Assembly: GCA_049323455.1 (NCBI GenBank) | Contig: JBMONF010000011.1 | Location: 1 to 64,000, forward strand | DNA: 64,000 nt | Source of the DNA: Hypericibacter sp049323455 | Lineage (GTDB): Bacteria; Pseudomonadota; Alphaproteobacteria; Dongiales; Dongiaceae | Direction of reading: 5' to 3' | Shown: piece by piece, positions 28,759-35,711 of the stretch | How the letters are laid out: each line of letters starts with the position of its first letter | Numbering within the stretch: the stretch's first letter is position 1 | Notes under the pieces: model-generated | What the model was told of the DNA's origin: nothing | What the model saw: only the letters and a program-made list of their open reading frames with translations | Databases searched by the model: none | Position numbers and translations under genes: made by a program

Positions 28759-30033
28759 ATGCGCCATCGATCGGCCGGCTTTCGCGCAAATATCACGACG
28801 GCGTTCCTCGCGATGGCCGTCGCGCTCGGGGCCGCGACGGCGGCGTCGCCCGGCAGCGCCGCCTCGATGAACGAGGCGCCGGGCACGAAGATCACCGTCG
28901 ATCCCGCGAGCCTGCCGGCACCTTACGCCACCGACGCGGCGAGCAACGCGCCCGAGGCGGTGGCGCGGCCCTCGCCGCCGCCCTTCCTGCTGCCGGCCGG
29001 CTTCAAGGTCGACCTGTTCGCGGGCGGGCTCGACCGGCCGCGCTGGCTCGCGGTCGCACCGGACGGCGCGGTGCTGGTCGCGGAATCCGCGGGGCGCAAG
29101 GTCCTGCGCCTGTTCGATCGCGACGGCGACGGCAAGGCCGAGGACCGGCGCGTGCTCGCGCACAACTATCACGGGCCGTTCGGCCTCGCCGTGCGGGAGG
29201 GCCAGCTCTATGTCGCCGATACCGACGGCGTCTGGCGCCAGCCCTACAAGCCCGACGAGACCGGGCCCGCGTCCCGCGGCACGCGCATCACGCCCGAAGG
29301 CGCCTTCGGGCCCGGCCATGGGCACTGGACGCGCAACCTCCTCTTCAGCCCCGACGGCACGCGATTCTTCGTGGCGATCGGCTCGGCCTCGAACGCCGGC
29401 CCCGATCCCCTGCCGCGCGCCTCGGTGCAGAGCTTCGCCGCCGACGGCAGCGACCAGAGGACCTATGCGAGCGGCCTCCGGAATCCCGTGGGCATGGCCT
29501 TCTATCCCGGCACGAACGATCTCTACACCGTGGTCAACGAGCGCGACGGGCTGGGCGACGGGCTGGTGCCGGACTACCTGACGCGGCTTCAAGAAGGCGG
29601 CTTCTACGGCTGGCCCTATTTCTATGTCGGCGATCGCCCGCAGCCCGACCTGCCGGCGCCGGCGGGCGTGAGCGCCGACAAGGTGATCCATCCCGATCTC
29701 CTGTTCCGCGCGCACTCGGCGCCGCTGGGGCTCGTGTTTTACGAGGGCGTGCAGTTTCCTCCCGCCTATCGCGGCGACGCCTTCGTGGCGCTGCACGGAT
29801 CGTGGAACGCGAGCCAGCCGCAGGGCTACATGGTGGTGCGCGTGCCCTTCGCGAACGGCCGGCCCGCGGGCTGGTACGAGCCCTTCCTGACCGGCTTCTG
29901 GCGCGAGGGCACGAGCCGGCCCAAGGTCTGGGGCCGGCCCGTCGGGCTCGCGATCGCGTCCGATGGCAGCCTGCTCGTGGCCGACGATCTCGGCGGCGCC
30001 ATCTGGCGCGTGAGCTGGGTGGGGACGCCGTAG
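28759..30033 (+). CDS. Secreted PQQ-type sugar (sorbosone/glucose) dehydrogenase-like beta-propeller
   Basis: A 424-residue exported protein. The signal peptide is residues 1-~35 (hydrophobic FLAMAVALGAATAAS). A six-bladed propeller follows, with FKVDLFAGGLDRPRWLAVAP, LVAESAGRKVLRLFD, SGLRNPVGMAFYPGTNDLYT, GGFYGWPYFYVG and LHGSWNASQPQGY, as in L-sorbosone/soluble glucose dehydrogenases. PQQ binding is expected from the family but not verified. It would oxidise sugars in the periplasm. GAGGAT lies just upstream of the ATG. Confidence 0.85.
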   Translation: MRHRSAGFRANITTAFLAMAVALGAATAASPGSAASMNEAPGTKITVDPASLPAPYATDAASNAPEAVARPSPPPFLLPAGFKVDLFAGGLDRPRWLAVAPDGAVLVAESAGRKVLRLFDRDGDGKAEDRRVLAHNYHGPFGLAVREGQLYVADTDGVWRQPYKPDETGPASRGTRITPEGAFGPGHGHWTRNLLFSPDGTRFFVAIGSASNAGPDPLPRASVQSFAADGSDQRTYASGLRNPVGMAFYPGTNDLYTVVNERDGLGDGLVPDYLTRLQEGGFYGWPYFYVGDRPQPDLPAPAGVSADKVIHPDLLFRAHSAPLGLVFYEGVQFPPAYRGDAFVALHGSWNASQPQGYMVVRVPFANGRPAGWYEPFLTGFWREGTSRPKVWGRPVGLAIASDGSLLVADDLGGAIWRVSWVGTP

Positions 30034-30118
30034 GCCAGGACGCGAGCGCATCCGCCTCGTTTCGGACTTAGCGGGCGCCCGCTTGTCTCGCTCTTGCCCG
30101 AGGGCCAGATTATCGGCC

Positions 30119-30787
30119 ATGGCCGAATCGAAACCCGCCGATCCGTCCGTTTCGCGCGACGGCAAGAGCGCCGAGGTGCCTCCGGCGCCAGGCGCGAGCC
30201 CCGGTTCACATCCGCCCGCCCCGCAGCCGCCCGCTCCCCAGCCGCCCTTCGTGCGCCCCGCGGCGCAGCCGCCCTTCGTGCGCCAGGTGCCCGACGGCGA
30301 CAGCCGGGCGCGCCTGGTCTGCGCCGATTGCGGCTTCGTCAATTACGAGAACCCGAAGGTGGTGGTGGGCGCCGTGGTGCGCCACGAGGGCCGCATCCTG
30401 ATGTGCCGGCGCGCGATCGATCCGCGCCGCGGCTTCTGGACGCTGCCGGCGGGCTATCTCGAGCTGAACGAGACCACGCCCGAGGGCGCGAAGCGCGAGG
30501 CCTGGGAGGAGGCGCGCGCGAAGATCGAGATCGAGGGGCTGCTCGCGGTCTATTCGATCCCGCGCCTCTCCCAGGTGCAGGTGATGTTCCGCGCCAGGCT
30601 CGCCGAGCCGGCGATCGCGCCCGGCCCCGAGAGCCTCGAGGTCCGGCTCTTCGCCTGGGACGAGATCCCGTGGGCGGAGATCGCCTTCCCCTCGGTGCGC
30701 TGGGCGCTCGGCCACGATCGCGAGATCGGCGAGGCCCGGCATTTCGCCGCGCGCACCAACCCGCCGGGCGAGCTGGGGAATTATTGA
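30119..30787 (+). CDS. Nudix hydrolase with Pro-rich N-terminal linker and zinc-ribbon-like lead
   Basis: A 222-residue protein. Residues 1-~65 are low-complexity Pro/Ala-rich with a duplicated QPPFVR unit. LVCADCGFVNYENPKVVVG is the short Cys-x-x-Cys lead seen in NudC-like/ADP-ribose-type Nudix enzymes. The Nudix box is complete (GYLELNETTPEGAKREAWEE). It hydrolyses a nucleoside diphosphate linked to another group, substrate unknown. The ATG at 30119 is chosen; an in-frame upstream start is possible but lacks homology. A hairpin at 30835-30856 can terminate the message. Confidence 0.88.
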   Translation: MAESKPADPSVSRDGKSAEVPPAPGASPGSHPPAPQPPAPQPPFVRPAAQPPFVRQVPDGDSRARLVCADCGFVNYENPKVVVGAVVRHEGRILMCRRAIDPRRGFWTLPAGYLELNETTPEGAKREAWEEARAKIEIEGLLAVYSIPRLSQVQVMFRARLAEPAIAPGPESLEVRLFAWDEIPWAEIAFPSVRWALGHDREIGEARHFAARTNPPGELGNY

Positions 30788-30827
30788 GGGGCGGGTCGGC
30801 TGGGGCCCCGCGGAACACGATGTCCGA

Positions 30828-30950
30828 AAGCGAAGAGGGCGGCCGGAGCCGCCCTCGCATTTTGTGCGCCACCCGCCGAAGCGGGGGCACTTGTTAACGG
30901 AGGGACCGCGTTCTCTCGTGAGCTAGGCTCAACCACTGTCCGGACCGTTC
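30828..30950 (-). ncRNA. tracrRNA of the type II-C CRISPR-Cas9 system
   Basis: Read on the minus strand. Positions 30929 to 30903 match repeat bases 1-27 in the plus orientation (start AGCCTAGCTCACGAG, end CGCGGTCC), so the RNA pairs perfectly with 27 nt of the crRNA repeat. After a two-base internal mismatch, a further seven-base pairing with one bulge (to 30893, GTTAAC) completes the lower stem, the usual stem-bulge-stem shape of Cas9 dual RNA. A UUCG-capped hairpin (30864-30890) and a GC-rich terminator hairpin (30835-30856) follow. Predicted length about 120 nt; both ends are estimates. It is divergent from cas9. Confidence 0.88.
30835..30856. terminator. Bidirectional terminator: tracrRNA (minus) and Nudix gene (plus)
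   Basis: GAGGGCGGC (30835-30843) pairs with GCCGCCCTC (30848-30856), a 9-bp stem with a CGGA loop. The minus strand continues TTCGCTTT and the plus strand GCATTTTG, giving modest U-rich tails in both directions. It lies 47 nt after the Nudix stop. Confidence 0.7.
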
Positions 30951-30956
30951 GCGGTC

Positions 30957-30985
30957 ATCCTCGTGATATGGCCTGATATTGTCAA
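30957..30985 (-). promoter_or_regulatory. Predicted tracrRNA promoter
   Basis: The minus strand reads TTGACA (30985-30980), a perfect -35 hexamer, then 17 nt, then GAGGAT (30962-30957) as a weak -10. The expected start is near 30950, about 20 nt before the anti-repeat. The -35 overlaps that of the divergent cas9 promoter. Confidence 0.5.
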
Positions 30986-31007
30986 CTGGGTTTCTGTAGG
31001 AGATCAT
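30979..31007 (+). promoter_or_regulatory. Predicted cas9 operon promoter
   Basis: TTGTCA (30979-30984), 17 nt, then GATCAT (31002-31007), giving 5/6 and 4/6 matches to the sigma-70-type consensus. It is 58 nt upstream of the cas9 ATG. It shares the TTGTCAA heptamer with the opposing tracrRNA promoter. Confidence 0.5.
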
Positions 31008-31065
31008 AACCTTCAATAGAACAAGGCCTGTTCATTTCGCGTGTGTGAAGCATCGCGGAGGTTGC

Positions 31066-34000
31066 ATGAAGCGCAAGAGCGTTCCTTGGCGTCTGGGTCT
31101 CGATCTGGGCACCAATTCCATTGGCTGGTGCGTCTTCGACCTGTCGAAGCCGGACAGGGATGGGCGCCGCCATCCCATCGCGATCCGGCGGACGGGTGTC
31201 CGCATCTTTCCGGATGGCCGCGATCCGCAGTCCGGCGCCTCGTTGGCGGCAAGCCGCCGCGAGCCGCGCAGCGCCCGGCGACGGCGCGACCGCTTTCTCA
31301 TGCGCCGGGCTACGTTGCTGCATGCGCTGATCCGCCATGGGCTCATGCCGGCCGACCCGGCCGCCCGACGAGAGCTCGAATCGCTCGATCCCTGGAAACT
31401 CCGGGCCGAGGGGCTCGACCGGGCCCTGACGCCGCATGAGTTCGGCCGCGTCCTGTTCCACCTCAACCAGCGGCGCGGGTTCTTGAGCAACCGCAAGGCG
31501 GACCGCAAAGCCAAGTCGGACGAGAAGCAGGGCATGAAGGCCGGCCAGAAGAAGCTGGAGGAGGCTATCGCTGCCCACAGCCCCCGGGGTCCGGACGCTA
31601 AAGCCTGGACGTTGGGAAAGTTCCTATATTGGTACGGCCGCGAGAACCGCTCGCCCCGCGGTGGCGGCAAGGAGTCCGAGCGCGGTATTCGCTTCCGGGC
31701 GCGGATCGGGCAGGGCGGCAAGGCCGAGTGGGACTTCTATCCGACTCGTGCCATGCTGCACCACGAGTTCGATGCGCTCTGGGAAGAGCAGGCGAAGTAC
31801 CATGCGGGTCTGACCGAAGATGCACGCTCGGAGATCGCGCGCATCATCTTCCATCAGCGGCCGTTGAAGCCGGTCGATCCCGGCCCTTGCACGTTCGAGG
31901 AGAACGACAAACGCGCGCCACTGGCGCTTCCGATCGTGCAAGAGTTCCGGATTCTCCAGGAGCTTTCCAACCTCGAGCTGGTCCGCAAGACGAACCCCAC
32001 GGATCGGCGCCGCCTGACAATGGAGCAGCGCGACAAGCTGCTCGAGCAGCTTCTCATCAAGGAGAAGGTGACCTTCAAGCGGATGCGGGCGTTGCTGGGC
32101 ATCGAGGCGATCTGGACGTTCAATTTGGAGAGCGAGAAGCGCAAGGATCTCAAGGGCGACAGGACATCCTATCTCCTGTCGAAGCCGGAAGCGTTCGGCG
32201 CCCGCTGGTTCGCCTTCTCCGACGAGGAGCGGAACCGGATCGTGGAGTGGCTGCTCGACATCGAGGACGAGGCGGCCTTGATTGCCAAGCTGAGCGCCGA
32301 GTTCGACCTGACGCCGGAGCAAGCCGAGCACATTGCCAACGCGCCGCTGGAGGACGGCTATGGACGGCTTGGCCGCATCGCGCTTGCCAAGATCGTGCCC
32401 GAGCTTCGCACTGGCCGCTCGGCCGATGGCGGCCCGCTGCGCTATAGCGAGGCTGTGCAGCGCGCCGGCTATCTGCACCATTCAGACTTCCGCGATGGCG
32501 AGATTCTCGACTTGCTCCCCTATTACGGCGACGTGCTGCGCCGTTACATCGCGCCAGTCTCGAGCCTGACGGCGCCGGAGGAGGAGCGGCGCTTCGGCCG
32601 TATCGCCAACCCGACCGTGCATATCGGGCTCAACCAGCTCCGCCGGCTGATCAATGCGCTCGTCGAGCGCTATGGCCATCCCGAGGAGATCGTGGTGGAG
32701 CTGGCGCGCGATCTCAAGCTGTCGCAAGAGGAGAAGGAGCGTATCGAGAAAGAGCAGGCGGAGAATCAGAAAAAGAACGAGATGCGCCGGGCGAAGCTCG
32801 CGGAAGTGTTCCCGCCAGGCCAGAAGCCGCCGGGCGATGCCATGTTGCGGCTGCGGCTCTGGGAGGAGCTGAATCCGGAAGACCCCAACGACCGCAAATG
32901 CGTCTATACCGGCAAGCAGATCTCGATTCAGCGCCTCTTCAGCCCCGAAGTCGAGATCGAGCATATCCTCCCTTTTACCAAATCGCTCGACGACAACCCG
33001 TCGAACCTGACCGTCTCGATTCGCCACGCCAACCGCGACAAGGGCAACCTGACGCCGTTCGAGGCCTTCGGCCATAACCCGACCGTCGGCGGCTTCAAGT
33101 ACGAGTGGGACGGGATCGTCCTGCGCGCTTCGGCCCTGCCGAAGGGCAAGCAGTGGCGCTTCCGGCCGGATGCGCTCGACCTGGTGAAGGACCGTGCACG
33201 CCGGGCCGTGGAAGCGGCAAAGGGGACTCTGAACAAGGAGGATATGGACGACATCGACCGCACCGGCGGGTTCCTGGCGCGCCAACTCATCGACACGGCC
33301 TATCTCGCGCGCGTCACGCGGCAATATCTCTGGAAGATCTGCGATCCCGACAAGACCTGGGTCATTCCCGGGACCATGACGGCGCTGCTGCGGCGCAAAT
33401 GGGGGCTGAACGGTCTGCTGTCGGATCACAACCTCAAGAACCGCAGCGATCACCGCCACCACGCGATCGACGCTTTTGTAGTGGGTTTAACGGACCGTTC
33501 CATGCTGCAGGCAATCGCGGGTGCGGCCGACGAGCAGCGCGAACGCGTGATCGACGACATGCCCGATCCGATCGATTGGCCGTCCTTCCGCGACGATTTG
33601 CGTACGGCGCTCGACCGGATCGTGGTGTCCTACAAGCCCGAGCATGGTGTCCAAGGACGCCTGCACGAGGAAACGGCCTACGGCTTGATCAAGAACCCAG
33701 GCCGGGAAAATGGCGCGACACTGATTTATCGCAAGGCGATTGCCGACCTCAACTCGAACGAGATCGAGCGCGTGCGTGATCCCAAGTTGCGACGGGCGTT
33801 ACAACAGGTCGCCAAGCCTGTGGCGAACGACAAGCCCAAGCTGAAGGCGGCTCTTGCCAAGTTTGCCGCCGAACATAAACCGCCGTTGCGGCGCGTACGC
33901 TTGACCAAGGTAGAAAAGACTTTTGAAACGATACGAGACGATAATGGTCGGCCGTTCAAAGCGCTGACGCCAGGCGAGAATCATCACGTCGATATTGTCG

Positions 34001-34371
34001 AGCTACCCGATGGCGAATGGATCGGGATTGGCGTAACGGTCTTTGCCGCTAATCGATCAAGCGGGATCGCACCATGGCAAGTCGAGCATCCCGATAGCCA
34101 TTTGGTCATGAGAGTGCACAAGGGCGACCTGCTGAGGCTTGAGGCGGATGGAGGCGAACGCATCTATCGAGTGGTAAAACTGGCGCCAGGAAACGGCCGC
34201 CTCGTTTTGGCTGGCCAGTATGAAGGAGGGAATTTTGAGCAACGTCACAAGGACGAGGCCGATCCCTTCCGCTGGCTGTTCGTCTCCTTCAATCAACTGA
34301 AGGCGCGCAAGGCGCGCAAAGTCTCGGTCGACGTCCTCGGCCGCGTCCGCGATCCAGGTCCGCCGAAATAG
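31066..34371 (+). CDS. cas9: Cas9 RNA-guided endonuclease, subtype II-C
   Basis: 1101 residues, a II-C size. RuvC-I LGLDLGTNSIGWCVF (Asp13), Arg-rich bridge helix ASRREPRSARRRRDRFLMRR (~60-80), recognition lobe ~85-500, RuvC-II EEIVVELARDLKLS (Glu545), HNH VEIEHILPFTKSLDDNPSN (His633), RuvC-III DHRHHAIDAFVVGLT (His799, Asp802), and a C-terminal WED/PAM-interacting region (~880-1101). All nuclease residues are present, so double-strand cleavage of DNA directed by crRNA:tracrRNA is expected. It also helps process pre-crRNA with RNase III. GGAGG lies 4 nt before the ATG at 31066; an in-frame GTG at 31045 has no such site. First gene of cas9-cas1-cas2; the absence of csn2/cas4 defines II-C. Confidence 0.97.
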   Translation: MKRKSVPWRLGLDLGTNSIGWCVFDLSKPDRDGRRHPIAIRRTGVRIFPDGRDPQSGASLAASRREPRSARRRRDRFLMRRATLLHALIRHGLMPADPAARRELESLDPWKLRAEGLDRALTPHEFGRVLFHLNQRRGFLSNRKADRKAKSDEKQGMKAGQKKLEEAIAAHSPRGPDAKAWTLGKFLYWYGRENRSPRGGGKESERGIRFRARIGQGGKAEWDFYPTRAMLHHEFDALWEEQAKYHAGLTEDARSEIARIIFHQRPLKPVDPGPCTFEENDKRAPLALPIVQEFRILQELSNLELVRKTNPTDRRRLTMEQRDKLLEQLLIKEKVTFKRMRALLGIEAIWTFNLESEKRKDLKGDRTSYLLSKPEAFGARWFAFSDEERNRIVEWLLDIEDEAALIAKLSAEFDLTPEQAEHIANAPLEDGYGRLGRIALAKIVPELRTGRSADGGPLRYSEAVQRAGYLHHSDFRDGEILDLLPYYGDVLRRYIAPVSSLTAPEEERRFGRIANPTVHIGLNQLRRLINALVERYGHPEEIVVELARDLKLSQEEKERIEKEQAENQKKNEMRRAKLAEVFPPGQKPPGDAMLRLRLWEELNPEDPNDRKCVYTGKQISIQRLFSPEVEIEHILPFTKSLDDNPSNLTVSIRHANRDKGNLTPFEAFGHNPTVGGFKYEWDGIVLRASALPKGKQWRFRPDALDLVKDRARRAVEAAKGTLNKEDMDDIDRTGGFLARQLIDTAYLARVTRQYLWKICDPDKTWVIPGTMTALLRRKWGLNGLLSDHNLKNRSDHRHHAIDAFVVGLTDRSMLQAIAGAADEQRERVIDDMPDPIDWPSFRDDLRTALDRIVVSYKPEHGVQGRLHEETAYGLIKNPGRENGATLIYRKAIADLNSNEIERVRDPKLRRALQQVAKPVANDKPKLKAALAKFAAEHKPPLRRVRLTKVEKTFETIRDDNGRPFKALTPGENHHVDIVELPDGEWIGIGVTVFAANRSSGIAPWQVEHPDSHLVMRVHKGDLLRLEADGGERIYRVVKLAPGNGRLVLAGQYEGGNFEQRHKDEADPFRWLFVSFNQLKARKARKVSVDVLGRVRDPGPPK

Positions 34372-34380
34372 GCCGCGTCG

Positions 34381-35304
34381 ATGCTCGGGCGCATCGTCGA
34401 GATCGCCGAGGACGGCCGTCATCTGGCGGTGGATCGCGGCTTCATGACGGTGAGCGCCTCCGATACCGAGATCGGGCGCATCCCGCTCGATGATATCGGC
34501 GTCGTGATCGTCAACGCGCATGGCTGCACCTACTCCAACAACCTGCTGGTTCGCCTCGCGGAGCGCGGCGCCGGCTTCGTGGTTTGCGCCAGCAACCACA
34601 ATCCCATCGCGTGGTTGTGGCCGGTGGTGGCGCATCATGCGCAGCGCTCGCGCATGGCGGCGCAGATCGAGGCCGGCAAGCCGCTCGTGAAGCGTCTCTG
34701 GCAGACGATCGTACAGGCGAAGATCCGCCAACAGGGCGCGGTGTTGGCCGCGTTGGCGCGGGAGGGGGCGGAAGGGTTCGACCTGTTGGCGCGCCGCGTC
34801 GGGTCCGGCGATCCGGACAACATGGAGGCCCAGGCGGCGCGGCGCTATTGGCCCCTGCTGTTCGGGTCGGAGTTCAGGCGCGACCGCGACGCATCCGGCG
34901 TGAACGCCATGCTCAACTATGGCTACGCCATCATGCGGTCCGCTGCCGCGCGCGCGATCTGCGCCTCCGGCCTGCACCCGACGATCGGGCTGCAGCATCG
35001 CGGCGAGGACATGGCCCTGGCCGACGATCTGATGGAGCCGTTTCGCCCGATCGTCGATCTGCTGGTGGCGCGGCTGGTCGATGCGGGTATCGACGAGGTT
35101 TCGGGCGAGGTGAAGAGGTATCTCGCCGGCGCGACCTCGCTTGACATGGCGACCGAGCGGGGAACCACGCCGGTTTTCACCTGCCTGGAACGGCTGTCCG
35201 CTTCGCTCGCGCGCTCCTTCGAGGACGGCAAGCCCAAGCTCGATTTGCCGCTGGCGCCGTTGCCGCTGGAGCTGCCGGCGGTGCCGGCGGGCGTCGAAGC
35301 GTGA
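34381..35304 (+). CDS. cas1: Cas1 integrase (type II)
   Basis: A 307-residue metal-dependent integrase that, with Cas2, inserts new spacers at the leader end of the array. N-terminal beta-strand domain (about 1-80, GRIVEIAEDGRHLAV), then the helical catalytic domain. The acidic/His residues are in NMEAQAARRYWPLLFG, SGLHPTIGLQHRGED and LADDLMEPFRPIVD, the canonical Glu-His-Glu layout. It begins 9 nt after the cas9 stop and ends 7 nt before cas2, so it belongs to one operon. Confidence 0.96.
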   Translation: MLGRIVEIAEDGRHLAVDRGFMTVSASDTEIGRIPLDDIGVVIVNAHGCTYSNNLLVRLAERGAGFVVCASNHNPIAWLWPVVAHHAQRSRMAAQIEAGKPLVKRLWQTIVQAKIRQQGAVLAALAREGAEGFDLLARRVGSGDPDNMEAQAARRYWPLLFGSEFRRDRDASGVNAMLNYGYAIMRSAAARAICASGLHPTIGLQHRGEDMALADDLMEPFRPIVDLLVARLVDAGIDEVSGEVKRYLAGATSLDMATERGTTPVFTCLERLSASLARSFEDGKPKLDLPLAPLPLELPAVPAGVEA

Positions 35305-35311
35305 CAGCGGG

Positions 35312-35638
35312 ATGCTGAGCGGCTACCGCCTCATGTGGATGATGGTGCTGTTCGACCTGCCGGTGCTGACGAAGAAGGAGCGCAAGGCCGCGACGAAATT
35401 CCGGAAATTCCTGCTCGATCAGGGCTTCGAGATGTCGCAATATTCCGTCTATATGCGATTCTGTGCCGGCAAGGAGCAGGCCGAAGCCTATTCGCGGAAG
35501 GTCGAGAAAGCCGTGCCCGGCACGGGCAAGGTGCATATCGTCTATCTGACCGACAAGCAGTACGAGAACATTGTCACCTTCGACGGCCGCCTGAGGGAAA
35601 CGAGCCGAAAAAATCCCGAGCAGTATGTGATGTTCTGA
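35312..35638 (+). CDS. cas2: Cas2 (type II)
   Basis: A 108-residue ferredoxin-fold partner of Cas1 in spacer capture. WMMVLFDLPVLTKKERKAA holds the first strand and the conserved Asp; GFEMSQYSVYMRFCAGKEQA and GKVHIVYLTDKQYENIVTF follow, ending in NPEQYVMF. The ATG at 35312 is where homology begins; the frame is open upstream inside cas1 but in a different reading frame from it. Last cas gene, facing the CRISPR array head-on. Confidence 0.95.
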   Translation: MLSGYRLMWMMVLFDLPVLTKKERKAATKFRKFLLDQGFEMSQYSVYMRFCAGKEQAEAYSRKVEKAVPGTGKVHIVYLTDKQYENIVTFDGRLRETSRKNPEQYVMF

Positions 35639-35673
35639 CGATGAGCGTGCGAACGAACCGCGACTCGAGAAAG

Positions 35674-35699
35674 AAAAAAGGCCCTGAAATCAGGGCCTT
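35674..35699 (-). terminator. Rho-independent terminator of the CRISPR array transcript
   Basis: On the minus strand, AAGGCCCTG (35699-35691) pairs with CAGGGCCTT (35686-35678) around a 4-nt loop, followed by six U (35679-35674 complement). It lies just past the leader-distal repeat in the minus direction. On the plus strand the tail is only TTGTCG, so termination of the cas2 message here would be weaker. Confidence 0.85.
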
Positions 35700-35711
35700 G
35701 TCGAAGTTGCT

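Noticed and set aside
31045..31065. GTG start for cas9, adding seven residues
   Set aside because: GGAGG is placed correctly for the ATG at 31066, and Cas9 homology (RuvC-I) begins just after it.
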